64,000 nt of DNA from an uncultured Fretibacterium sp. (lineage in GTDB: Bacteria > Synergistota > Synergistia > Synergistales > Aminobacteriaceae): assembly GCA_946183145.1 (NCBI GenBank), contig CAMGZM010000002.1:1-64000 (forward strand), given 5' to 3'. The notes under the pieces are model-generated. The model searched no databases. It saw only the letters and a program-made list of their open reading frames with translations, and was not told where the DNA came from. The position numbers and the translations under genes are program-made. Every line of letters starts with the position of its first letter. The first letter of the stretch is position 1. Of the stretch, positions 53,308 through 61,622 are shown in pieces.

Positions 53308-56300
53308 TTATGCTATCCAGTATAACAGCCCTTCTTCAAGATCAGCTCTGAAATTTTCCGTGTCATCGTCATCTTCTGAAGGTGTGAACGTGTAATTTTC
53401 TCTCTGGTTGCGTTCCCCTGAGTCCTGACCCTGCCGGCTGCTGTCCTGCTGAACATCTACCGTAAACTCTGACACCTGGACTCCCTGCTGCAATAAGTTA
53501 TCCCTGAGCTGTGTGAATTGTTCCTGCACTATTTGTCGGATTTGCTCATTTGCTACTTTAACGGACGCTTCTACGCCTGAACTTGACGACGTAAGCTCAA
53601 CGGAAATTCTTCCGAGCGCAGGAGGATCAACAATAATGTTTGCTTTTCTCACACCGTCGGCGCGAATGAATAGCACAGTGTTCACAATTCCGTTGCGTAA
53701 TGTACGTGATTGGGACTGAACGCCGTTTGACTCGTAAGTTCCTGTTCTGAGACTCAAAGGCCGGGTGCTGACTCGTGCTGAAGATCTGCGAGTCCTCATT
53801 GCGCTGTCAAAAAATGTCTGGAAATCATTAAGCGCGTCAATCCTTCGTGAGTCCGTGCGAGGCTCATTGCGTGATTCTGTGTGTGCTGCTGTGCGTGAAA
53901 TTCTTGCGTGAGGAGTCTGGACTTCCGGTGCTGAAAACTCTTTGCCGTCTTGAGACTCTGAAGGCTGATGCACTTTTGAGTCTGTGATTTCTTCATGGCC
54001 GATTTGATTCTGAGTCATGCGTGATTGAGTTGTTCGTGATGATTCAGATTTTACGGCATACGAATCTTCTTCAGGGATTGAGTCTGTAATTTCGTCATGA
54101 GGTCTGTTAATGCGAGTTTGAGTCTTCCGCTGTGTATGAGGGCGTGAAATTTCAGGTGCATCTGTGATTTCGGGAGCTTCTGAGATTTCACGAGGCTGTG
54201 AGATTTCATGAGACTGTGAGATTTCATGAGACGTTGAGACTTCATGAGGCTGTGAAACTTCATGAGGCTGTGAAACTTCATGAGGCTGTGAAACTTCAGC
54301 GGCATTAACGATTATCTGAGACTCTGAGATTTCGCTGTCATTGGGGATTGTGCGAGGCTCGGAGATTTTACGGGGCTTTGATGTCTCGTGAGTGCTGCTG
54401 ATTTCGGGAGTGCTGTGCGTTTCAGGCGAATTTTCAGCGGGCTGTGTTGCTGTCGACAAACCCTGCCCTGCGGGAACGGCCATGATGATATTAGTATCTG
54501 GTATTTCAGGCTGCTTTTCGTGAGACTCTGTTTTTATCCGAGCTTCTGATTTTATGACAGGCTCAGAATTTACGGGTTTTTCAGAGCTTATTACAGTTTC
54601 GATTGCCGGGCGTTGTTTGTGAATTTCGCGCTTTGCGTGTCTTTCTGCCTTTGCGGGGATTTCCGGCTTAACGTCATTTTCATTTTCCGAGTCTGATGCG
54701 GTCTCTTGCGTTTCTGAATCGTCAGGCTTTGCGGTGATTTTATGAGTTTGAGGTCTTTCGGGAGATTCTTGCGTTTCTGCGATGACTGTCTCACGGTCAG
54801 CTTCAGGTTTTACGGAAGTCGCCGGGCTGATGTGAATCGCTTCTGAGTGCGTGCTGTCAGATTCAGGCGGAATTTCCGATTCTGCTATGATTTCCAGCCT
54901 TGCGTGTATTTCCGGCCTCGCGTAATTTTCCGGCTCTATTGGCTCTTTCGGTGATTCTGTTTCTGTGATTTCGCGTGTATCATTTTCCGACTTTTTCGCT
55001 TCTATGATTTCGTGCGTATCATTTTCCGGCTGAACGTGTGAATCATCTTTCACCGTGTGTGTCTCAGGTTTTATGCTTTCGGGCTGAATGTCTTTGTCCG
55101 CTGTAACGTCATCATGTGCAAAAATTTCGGGTGACTCTGTTTCTTGTGTGTGCTGGGAGATTTTCGGAGCTTCTGTTTCCTGCGTATCGTGAGAAATTTC
55201 CGGCTGAATCTCCTGCGTGAATGTTTGAGGCTTTTCGGCAGTCTCAGTATTACGCGCAAAGATTTCTGGAGACTCTGTTCTCTGCGAGTTGTGAGGGATT
55301 TCCGGCGAATGTTCCTGTGATACATCCGGCGTATTTTCCTGCGTGAATGCTTGAGGCTTTTCGGGCATCTCATTATCACGCGCAAAGATTTTGCTCGCAA
55401 GCGAGTCCCCTACGGGTGTCGGCGATGCTTTTTCCTGCGAGTTGTGAGGGATTTCCGGCGAATGTTCCTGTGATACATCCGGCGTATTTTCCTGCGTGAA
55501 TGCTTGAGGCTTTTCGGGCATCTCATTATCACGCGCAAAGATTTTGCTCGCAAGCGAGTCCCCTACGGGTGTCGGCGATGCTTTTTCCTGCGAGTTGTGA
55601 GGGATTTCCGGCGAATGTTCCTGTGGTACATCCTGCGTAAATTTCTGCGTGAATGCTTGAGGCTTTTCGGGCATCTCATTATCACGCGCAAAAACTTCCG
55701 GCGACTCCGTTTTCTGCGTTGTGTGAGGGATTTCGGGTGAATGTTCCTGTGATACACCCTGCGAAAATTCCTGCGTGAATGCTTGAGGCTTTTCGGGAGT
55801 CTCATTATCACGCGCAAAAACTTCCGGGGCTTCTGTTTCTTGCGAGTTGTGAGAAATTTCCGAATGAATCTCCTGCGTAAATGATTGAGGCTTTTCGGCA
55901 GTCTCAGTATTACGCGCAAAGATTTTGCTCGCAAGCGAGTCCCCTACGGGTGTCGGCGACTCTGTTTCCTGCGTTGTGTGAGAAATTTCCGGCGGATTTT
56001 CCTGCATAAATGATTGAGGCTTTTCGGGAGTCTCATCATGACGCGCAAAAATTCTCGGAGCTTCTGTTTTCTGTGAGTTGTGAGAGATTTCCGGCGAATA
56101 CTCCTGCGATACTTCCGGCGGATTTTCCTGCGAGAATGATTGAGGCTTTTCGGGAGTCTCAGTATTACGCGAAAGGATTTCCGGCGACTCTGTTCTCTGT
56201 GAGTTGTGAGAAATTTCGGGTGAATCTTCCTGTGATACTTCCTGTGAATGTTCCTGCGTGAATATCAGAGGCTCTTCACTCTCGTTATTGTTATGAGTGT

Positions 56301-56952
56301 CAGCCGCTACAACGCCATCATCAAAATCATTCTGGGGCACAAAATTTTCATGCTTCCTAAACGTAAATTCAGGATTCCTCTTAACGTCAGCAAAAAGACT
56401 CCGCCACGCATAATTTTTATCAGGCATATCACGAGTCATCACGTGCGATTCTTGTTTCACGTCCGGCGTGTCATGAGTCCTTACGGGTAATTCCTGTTTC
56501 GTTTCCTGAACGTTGCGAGTCATCACGTGCGATTCTTGTCTTGCTTCCTGTGTATCGTGAGTCATAACGGACAAATCCTGTTTTGCTTCCGTTGTGTCAT
56601 GAATATTCTGCGTGTCATGAGTCATTGCGGGCGGTTCCTGTTCATTTTCCAGCAAGTCATGAGGCTGTACGTTATCACCCTGCGTGCTTTTAGTGGCGAG
56701 AATATCTATCACTGTTCCTGAAAACGCCGCTGTGTTCGTGAAGGCTGGCTGTGATGATTCTGCCGGAAGATTCTGCGCTGTCATTTCGGGGTGAAGTGAG
56801 TCTGAATTTTTCTGGAGCGCGTATTCTGAGATCAGAGCGTCAAATATTCCCGGCATTGTCCCGGTATTTTCCTGCGTTATTATCCCCGGCAATAACTTCT
56901 GAGGCTGTGCGCTAACTTGTGTCTGAAGAAACGAAAATATTTCCGGCGACAT
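53308..56952 (-). CDS. fliK: Flagellar hook-length control protein FliK, greatly expanded by repeats
   Basis: At 1214 residues it is about three times usual FliK size. The C-terminal about 150 residues hold the FliK switch domain (VDPPALGRISVELTSSS, then EQFTQLRDNLLQQGV). The remaining 1000 residues are a low-complexity Pro/Glu/Ser/Thr/Gln region built of imperfect repeats such as ETPEKPQSFTQE, SPEIPHNSQ and HEVSQP. FliK acts as a secreted ruler measuring hook length, so a long disordered ruler may specify a long hook. Position between motE and flgD agrees with the role. Internal repeats are listed separately. Confidence 0.88.
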   Translation of the reverse strand: MSPEIFSFLQTQVSAQPQKLLPGIITQENTGTMPGIFDALISEYALQKNSDSLHPEMTAQNLPAESSQPAFTNTAAFSGTVIDILATKSTQGDNVQPHDLLENEQEPPAMTHDTQNIHDTTEAKQDLSVMTHDTQEARQESHVMTRNVQETKQELPVRTHDTPDVKQESHVMTRDMPDKNYAWRSLFADVKRNPEFTFRKHENFVPQNDFDDGVVAADTHNNNESEEPLIFTQEHSQEVSQEDSPEISHNSQRTESPEILSRNTETPEKPQSFSQENPPEVSQEYSPEISHNSQKTEAPRIFARHDETPEKPQSFMQENPPEISHTTQETESPTPVGDSLASKIFARNTETAEKPQSFTQEIHSEISHNSQETEAPEVFARDNETPEKPQAFTQEFSQGVSQEHSPEIPHTTQKTESPEVFARDNEMPEKPQAFTQKFTQDVPQEHSPEIPHNSQEKASPTPVGDSLASKIFARDNEMPEKPQAFTQENTPDVSQEHSPEIPHNSQEKASPTPVGDSLASKIFARDNEMPEKPQAFTQENTPDVSQEHSPEIPHNSQRTESPEIFARNTETAEKPQTFTQEIQPEISHDTQETEAPKISQHTQETESPEIFAHDDVTADKDIQPESIKPETHTVKDDSHVQPENDTHEIIEAKKSENDTREITETESPKEPIEPENYARPEIHARLEIIAESEIPPESDSTHSEAIHISPATSVKPEADRETVIAETQESPERPQTHKITAKPDDSETQETASDSENENDVKPEIPAKAERHAKREIHKQRPAIETVISSEKPVNSEPVIKSEARIKTESHEKQPEIPDTNIIMAVPAGQGLSTATQPAENSPETHSTPEISSTHETSKPRKISEPRTIPNDSEISESQIIVNAAEVSQPHEVSQPHEVSQPHEVSTSHEISQSHEISQPREISEAPEITDAPEISRPHTQRKTQTRINRPHDEITDSIPEEDSYAVKSESSRTTQSRMTQNQIGHEEITDSKVHQPSESQDGKEFSAPEVQTPHARISRTAAHTESRNEPRTDSRRIDALNDFQTFFDSAMRTRRSSARVSTRPLSLRTGTYESNGVQSQSRTLRNGIVNTVLFIRADGVRKANIIVDPPALGRISVELTSSSSGVEASVKVANEQIRQIVQEQFTQLRDNLLQQGVQVSEFTVDVQQDSSRQGQDSGERNQRENYTFTPSEDDDDTENFRADLEEGLLYWIA
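54181..54298. repeat. 18-bp tandem repeats within fliK
   Basis: About six copies of an 18-base unit encode (S/H)EVSQPH-type hexapeptides. Three central copies (54240-54298) are nearly identical at DNA level, indicating recent amplification. Confidence 0.8.
55282..55632. repeat. 153-bp tandem duplication within fliK, with palindrome-bearing segment
   Basis: A 153-base unit is repeated almost perfectly at 55282-55434 and 55435-55587, with a third partial copy to about 55632. It keeps the frame (51 codons). Each full unit carries a segment with the palindrome CTCGC-AA-GCGAG (55394-55405, 55547-55558); a third copy of that segment lies at 55928-55939, where it is embedded in otherwise diverged repeat. 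The segment encodes TPVGDSLASK, unlike the surrounding Pro/Glu/Gln-rich repeat. Confidence 0.85.
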
Positions 56953-56978
56953 GAAATCATACCCTTCTGTTGTGAATT

Positions 56979-57698
56979 TTATCTTGTCTGTGGACGAGCC
57001 ATTAATTCAGTTATCCTTGCTGCTTTTGTCGGCTTAATTTTGCCCATAATTGAGGCTCTTGCGTCATTGGGCAGCCTCATCAATAATTCTACGGCCATTT
57101 GATCGCGCAATTGTTCAACTACTGCGGCGGCGTTTCTTGCTGACATGTCTTGATACGTCCGCGCTACCTGATTCATCAGTTCCTGCTCCTGCTCTGTAGG
57201 TCCGCTTGATGCTGCGTCTGCTGCCTGTGTTGCTTCCTGCGCTCTGAGTCTGCGCTGCTTTCTTGAGACATCACGCGACAATTCTACGAGTTCAAGCTCT
57301 CTCTTCTCGTAAACTTCCATCCGCGCAACATCACGGCTTTCTAGTGAGCGTTCTAAAGCGTCAAGCCTTCTCTGCCATTGCTCAAGCTCAACGGCTCTCC
57401 TTTGCTCTGAAGTAAGCGCGTAAAACTCCGGCACCTGGAAAAATTCTGCGAGTCTCGGCCCGAAATAAGGCACGCGGGGTATAGTCTCCCAGAAAATTGG
57501 CCGTCCGTCCCAAATTCCGCTCAGGTGCATTCCGACGGCTGTACCGAGTCCAAGCAATAACATCCACAGGAAAAACGTGAATTTCCCCATGCCTTTCTTC
57601 TTCTTCTTTTTGCGTACTGCTGGCGCGGGGGCTTGCGCTTGTGCCTGATCTGCTGGTGCTTGCGGCTGTGGTGCTTGTGCTGGTCTTTCTTCTGCCAT
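56979..57698 (-). CDS. motE: MotE-like flagellar protein (MgtE N-terminal-like domain)
   Basis: A 239-residue protein: Ala/Pro/Gln-rich N-terminus, a run of six lysines, one membrane segment (about 39-60, FTFFLWMLLLGLGTAVGM), a periplasmic coiled coil (about 95-160) and a C-terminal helical domain (ARTYQDMSARNAAAVVEQL, LLMRLPNDARASIMGKI) of the MgtE-N type. This is the architecture of MotE/FlbB-like proteins that aid MotC/PflA-type or stator assembly. It lies between the muralytic gene and fliK, its usual context. Confidence 0.78.
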   Translation of the reverse strand: MAEERPAQAPQPQAPADQAQAQAPAPAVRKKKKKKGMGKFTFFLWMLLLGLGTAVGMHLSGIWDGRPIFWETIPRVPYFGPRLAEFFQVPEFYALTSEQRRAVELEQWQRRLDALERSLESRDVARMEVYEKRELELVELSRDVSRKQRRLRAQEATQAADAASSGPTEQEQELMNQVARTYQDMSARNAAAVVEQLRDQMAVELLMRLPNDARASIMGKIKPTKAARITELMARPQTR

Positions 57699-57699
57699 G

Positions 57700-58269
57700 T
57701 TAACCGGCCTCCCTCAATCGTCGGTATATCGACATGATATTTCGCACGTAACGTTTTGAGACTTCTGGGATATTTCCGCTGTCGACTCTCGCCGGGCCTG
57801 CGTTGTATGCCGCGAGTGCCTTCTCAATGTCGCCTCTGTATTTGTCCGTCAAGTCAGAAATGTATCTTGTTCCGCCCTCGATGTTCTGCACAGGGTCAAA
57901 AGGATCATCGACTCCAAGCATGGCCGCTGTCCGGGGCATAAGCTGCATTAATCCTTGCGCGCCTTTGTTCGACACTGCGTCAGTTGTCCAGCCTGACTCA
58001 ACCTGAATCATTGCGCGTATTAATTCCTGGTCAACGTTGTATTTCTCCGCGCACTCGTTGATTACGTCTCTGAGTTCGTCATAATTTGTTTTGCCGGAAA
58101 TATTGCTTTTGCTTCTTGCGACTCTCTTTGTTCGTTCAACGTCATTAAGAACGTCAACAAATCTGCTTTTGAGCGGCTGAGTCTGCTGGTAAGTGTCGGG
58201 CATTAACTGCCGGTTAATCTCATCAATACGAGTCAAAACTCTTGTTATGTTCGTCATGTTAGGCCCCAT
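57700..58269 (-). CDS. Lytic transglycosylase (SLT domain) of the flagellar operon
   Basis: A 189-residue protein with a C-terminal lysozyme-like SLT domain (about 72-185): catalytic Glu in AMIQVESGW, then GAQGLMQLMPRTA and AAYNAGPARV. The N-terminal 65 residues are helical and lack a signal peptide, so it is likely exported through the flagellar apparatus, as is known for rod-associated muramidases, to open the peptidoglycan for the rod. ATG 58269 or ATG 58257 (with GGGG six bases upstream) are both possible starts. It follows fliJ by three bases. Confidence 0.85.
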   Translation of the reverse strand: MGPNMTNITRVLTRIDEINRQLMPDTYQQTQPLKSRFVDVLNDVERTKRVARSKSNISGKTNYDELRDVINECAEKYNVDQELIRAMIQVESGWTTDAVSNKGAQGLMQLMPRTAAMLGVDDPFDPVQNIEGGTRYISDLTDKYRGDIEKALAAYNAGPARVDSGNIPEVSKRYVRNIMSIYRRLREAG

Positions 58270-58272
58270 TAA

Positions 58273-58722
58273 TCAATAGTCCCCTTTCCGTGAAAATTGC
58301 ATTGTCGCAACATCATCAAGTTCATTCTGTTCAATGCCTAATTGTTCGTGGAAGTCTGCTTCTTTGAGCTTGTCTATGTATGTCTCCATGATTCTTACGT
58401 CTCTATGTCTTTCAACGAGACGCGCTTCAGTTCCTGCGATTCGTGTTCTTACTTCCGCGAGTGAATCTTGTCCGCGCAAAATATCCGTGTTAATCGCATC
58501 GATAAACTGACGCTGAAACCATAAATCAGTCGCTGATACTGCTTTGCCTCCTGCCCTGCTGAAGTCAGAGATTGCCTGTTTCTTTTCGCCTTCAAGCTGT
58601 GAGATGTGCGCAATTACTTCACGTTCCTCGCTTCTTTCGGCGGCTAAAATTGCCTGCTCATTCTTGCGGCTGTCCTCGCGGATTTTCAGTATTCGGTTGA
58701 AGCGTGCTATTCTCTCGTTCAT
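58273..58722 (-). CDS. fliJ: Flagellar export chaperone FliJ
   Basis: A 149-residue, almost fully helical, highly charged protein with the FliJ pattern: N-terminal RFNRILKIREDSRKNEQAIL and a long coiled-coil hairpin. FliJ is the stalk-like component of the FliI ATPase complex. Normally fliJ directly follows fliI; here a toxin-antitoxin pair separates them, and the fliJ ATG overlaps the toxin stop by four bases (ATGA). Confidence 0.85.
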   Translation of the reverse strand: MNERIARFNRILKIREDSRKNEQAILAAERSEEREVIAHISQLEGEKKQAISDFSRAGGKAVSATDLWFQRQFIDAINTDILRGQDSLAEVRTRIAGTEARLVERHRDVRIMETYIDKLKEADFHEQLGIEQNELDDVATMQFSRKGDY

Positions 58723-59030
58723 GGCTGAAGCATTGAGTCAATATCACGCCTGCTGTAGATTATGCGCGATATGTTTACAATATGATTCTCATCATCAACG
58801 CTGTAAACAATCAGGTAATTATCGACAGAGCAAATACGTGCGCCTGTATTTTTCCTGCGGACTCTGTACATTTTCGGGAAGACAGCAAGAGTCTCCGCTG
58901 CCTTAATGATTCTGGCAACCTGCCTTTCTGCTGTATCAGGAGCATAAAATTTTCCCGCAATGTATTCATATATCTCGTCAAGGTCATATATTGCTGAAGG
59001 AGCGTAAATAATTCTATATTTCAATGCCAT
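58719..59030 (-). CDS. relE: RelE/ParE-family toxin
   Basis: A 103-residue protein of the RelE/ParE fold: LKYRIIYAPSAIYDLDEIYEYIA, the middle FPKMYRVRRKNTGARICSVDNYLIVYSVDD and the final ISRIIYSRRDIDSML. Such toxins cleave mRNA on the ribosome (RelE) or block gyrase (ParE); the Arg/Tyr-rich C-terminus cannot decide between them. It overlaps the antitoxin gene by 17 bases, the classical type II arrangement, and the fliJ start by four bases. It sits inside the flagellar operon. Confidence 0.88.
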   Translation of the reverse strand: MALKYRIIYAPSAIYDLDEIYEYIAGKFYAPDTAERQVARIIKAAETLAVFPKMYRVRRKNTGARICSVDNYLIVYSVDDENHIVNISRIIYSRRDIDSMLQP

Positions 59031-59316
59031 ATTTAGACTCCATCATACGTCTGACTTCATCCGCCGGAATACCTTTTCCCGCTTTGATTTCGTCAAAGGC
59101 TTCCTGAATCATCTTGTCAAATTCTTCCTCTGTCATATCCTCAAGGCACGGTATCGGAGGCTGCCCGAAATCTTTCGGTATTCTCTTCAGAACTGCAACA
59201 TGATTCAGCAGAAGGTTTACAGCTTTTCCCGCCGACATCCCAAGCTCCTCAAATACTGCGTCTGCTCTTCTCTTTATGTCAGAATCAACTTCAACCGTAA
59301 ACAACTCTGTACTCAT
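59014..59316 (-). CDS. relB: RelB/DinJ-family antitoxin
   Basis: A 100-residue antitoxin. The N-terminal ribbon-helix-helix (FTVEVDSDIKRRADAVFEEL, GMSAGKAVNLLLNHV) is typical of RelB/DinJ and would bind the module's own promoter; the C-terminal acidic helical part neutralises the toxin. It begins three bases after the fliI stop. No separate promoter is visible, so it may depend on flagellar transcription, unless an internal promoter lies within fliI. Confidence 0.88.
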   Translation of the reverse strand: MSTELFTVEVDSDIKRRADAVFEELGMSAGKAVNLLLNHVAVLKRIPKDFGQPPIPCLEDMTEEEFDKMIQEAFDEIKAGKGIPADEVRRMMESKYGIEI

Positions 59317-59319
59317 TTT

Positions 59320-60672
59320 CTATTCTCCTTTCGGCTGATTAGGATACGGCGCAAGCTCCAATAATCTTTTGTCGGTCTCCTCAAAGCTCGTTGGGTCTTC
59401 AACTCTCTGTGATAAGAATCCTCTCACGTTCTCCATATTCGCCAACGCCCAATCAACACGCATGTTGCTTCCGGATTTATACGCGCCTATGTTGATGAGG
59501 TCTTCTGACTCCGCATAAGTCGCAAGCAAATCGCGCACTCTTCCGGCGGCGTTGAGGTGTTCACGTGAGACAAGAGCGGGCATGACTCTGCTGACGGAAT
59601 CAAGAACGCTCACAGCAGGGTAGAAATTTCTCGCGGCAATCTTCCTCGACAAAACTATATGGCCGTCAAGAATACCCCTCACTGTGTCCGCAACTGGCTC
59701 ATTCATGTCATCACCGTCAACAAGCACCGTGTATATTCCCGTAATGCTTCCTGTTTCACCAGCTCCGGCACGTTCCAGCAATCTCGGCAGCATCTCAAAC
59801 ACTGAAGGCGTATATCCTCTTGTTGCAGGAGGCTCACCGATTGCGAGTCCTATTTCACGCTGTGCGCGGGCGACTCTTGTTACTGTGTCCATCATCAAGA
59901 GAACATCTTTTCCCTGATCCCGGAAATATTCTGCGATTGCCGTTGCTGTCATGGCCGATTTGAGTCTGATTAGCGCGGGCTGGTCTGAAGTCGCAATCAC
60001 AAGAACAGAACGCTTGAGTCCTTCAGGCCCTAAATCACGCTCGATAAATTCACGGACTTCACGGCCTCGTTCACCGACAAGCGAAATCACATTAACATCC
60101 GCAGTCGTGTAACGCGCCATCATTCCGAGCAATGTACTTTTTCCCACGCCTGAACCCGCAAAAATTCCGATTCGCTGTCCCTTGCCGAGCGTAAGCATTC
60201 CGTCAACGACTCTAACTCCTACACTTAACGGAGTATCCACCATTTTCCGCCGCAAAGGGTGAGGGGGAGTCGCGTATAACGGATAAAAGTCGCTCGCTGC
60301 TATAGGCCCTTTGTCATCAATCGGATTCCCTAAACCGTCAAGCACTCGCCCTAATAACGCCTCGCCTACAGGGACTTCAAGCGGACGATTCGTTGAAACG
60401 ACATCGCACCCCGGCCCGACTTCCTGCAACGCTCCGAGAGGCATGAGCAAAACTCTGTCACCGCGAAAACCAACTACTTCCGCGTCAAGTTCGTGCGAGC
60501 CATCGCGAAATTGTATGTGGCACAAATCACCGACTCTTACGTCAGGCCCCTGGGACTCCGCAACTAGTCCGACAACCTGAACAATACGCCCGTTGATTTT
60601 GACTAGCGGCTTCTGCAACAAGTCAACCGCAAACAACTGGAACAAGTCAACATCCTGTACATCATTCGTCAT
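59320..60672 (-). CDS. fliI: Flagellar type III export ATPase FliI
   Basis: A 450-residue hexameric ATPase related to F1-beta. Walker A is FAGSGVGKSTLLG, Walker B lies in DVLLMMDTVTRVARA, with GERGREVREF and GEPPATRGYTPSVF also present. It energises export of rod, hook and filament proteins. Its ATG overlaps the fliH stop by four bases. Length is normal. Confidence 0.96.
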   Translation of the reverse strand: MTNDVQDVDLFQLFAVDLLQKPLVKINGRIVQVVGLVAESQGPDVRVGDLCHIQFRDGSHELDAEVVGFRGDRVLLMPLGALQEVGPGCDVVSTNRPLEVPVGEALLGRVLDGLGNPIDDKGPIAASDFYPLYATPPHPLRRKMVDTPLSVGVRVVDGMLTLGKGQRIGIFAGSGVGKSTLLGMMARYTTADVNVISLVGERGREVREFIERDLGPEGLKRSVLVIATSDQPALIRLKSAMTATAIAEYFRDQGKDVLLMMDTVTRVARAQREIGLAIGEPPATRGYTPSVFEMLPRLLERAGAGETGSITGIYTVLVDGDDMNEPVADTVRGILDGHIVLSRKIAARNFYPAVSVLDSVSRVMPALVSREHLNAAGRVRDLLATYAESEDLINIGAYKSGSNMRVDWALANMENVRGFLSQRVEDPTSFEETDKRLLELAPYPNQPKGE

Positions 60673-61622
60673 TGCTTGTCTCCTTTTGCTGACTGCTGGA
60701 ATATATCATCAACAACTGACTCAACCTGCCCCATCTGAGTCTTCCACCGCGCGTCATAGACTCCGAGTCCAGTCTCAACAATACAGCTTCCGTTCTCGAT
60801 ATTCGGATCTGATTTAAGCTCAAGTTTTTTCACACCGCGAAGAGCCTCACGGAATTTTGAGTCAAGATTCCCTTCGAGCCTTTTCATGTCATCGGGCGAC
60901 ACGTAAATCAGAATTTGATTCTTGTCGCTCAAACGTGAAAGCAATTCCGCAAGAACAGAGTCTATTGTGTCGGGATTAAGTTCTACCTGCCTGTAAAGCA
61001 TCCGCCGCAGCATTTCCGTCCACACCCGCACTAATCTCGGCTGATTGAGTTTCACGAGGTCGGCAAAATCTGACTCAAGTTTCTTCCCTAAAGTCTCAAT
61101 CAATCCCGCAAGCTCTGAAAATTTCTCGAAATATTCCTGCTCAACTTCTGCGCGTGCTTTCTTGAGTCCCTCTTCATAGCCTGTTATTTGCCCCTCGCTT
61201 ATCGCCTGGGCGCGTGCTTTCTCCGCGATTCGGTCGGCGTTGTTCTTTGCTTCGGACTCTAATTGCTTTCGTCGTCTCTCATAGTCTGAACGTATGCCGC
61301 CGATTTCCGACTCTAACTTTGCTTTTGCCTCTGACAGTTCAGCGTTTGCTACTTCTGCGTTGCTCAGGCTGTTTGTGAGTGCCTTAACCTGTGCTGAAAG
61401 CTCTTCTATCTCGCGGGCATTGGGAGCGGGAGTCTTCACCTGCACTTTGGGGGACTCTGGTTTTGCCTGTGATGATTGCGGCTTGTCGGGCTTCTGTGAT
61501 TTCGGGGACTCTGGTTTTGTGCCGGACTGCTTGATTTCGCTCTCAAGGATTCCTATCTTCACAGCTTGCGGCAAAAGTCTCACAGTCCGCAATACTCTCT
61601 GATGCGCAAGGCCGTTAGACAA
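60669..61622 (-). CDS. fliH: Flagellar export regulator FliH
   Basis: A 317-residue protein: short N-terminal region, a Pro/Lys/Ser linker (about 32-68), a long coiled coil (about 75-170) and a C-terminal domain (about 180-305) with LNPDTIDSVLAELLSRL and GSCIVETGLGVYDARWKTQM, typical of FliH/V-ATPase E-type stalks. FliH anchors FliI to the C-ring and regulates it. The linker with repeated KPESPK is unusual. It overlaps fliG by eight bases. Confidence 0.9.
   Translation of the reverse strand: MSNGLAHQRVLRTVRLLPQAVKIGILESEIKQSGTKPESPKSQKPDKPQSSQAKPESPKVQVKTPAPNAREIEELSAQVKALTNSLSNAEVANAELSEAKAKLESEIGGIRSDYERRRKQLESEAKNNADRIAEKARAQAISEGQITGYEEGLKKARAEVEQEYFEKFSELAGLIETLGKKLESDFADLVKLNQPRLVRVWTEMLRRMLYRQVELNPDTIDSVLAELLSRLSDKNQILIYVSPDDMKRLEGNLDSKFREALRGVKKLELKSDPNIENGSCIVETGLGVYDARWKTQMGQVESVVDDIFQQSAKGDKQ

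Larger units (their letters stand above)
3655..59957. other. Dispersed enriched octamer CATGGCCG / CGGCCATG
   Basis: Plus-strand CATGGCCG begins at 4199, 5192, 5661, 7149, 10051, 17415, 20863, 22890, 24488, 25811, 26996, 29470, 32030, 39518, 43917, 53994, 57919 and 59950. CGGCCATG begins at 3655, 8569, 8874, 12341, 22449, 23456, 26101, 29058, 32315, 36094, 40569, 43115, 47338 and 54477. That is 32 by eye, against about 2 expected for one octamer on both strands in 64 kb at even base composition. Copies fall in several reading frames, in both orientations relative to genes, in one terminator and across one start codon. Confidence 0.8.

Noticed and set aside
55282-55587. Insertion sequence inside fliK
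   Set aside because: The 153-bp units are in-frame tandem duplications of fliK's own repeat; no transposase or target-site duplication is seen.
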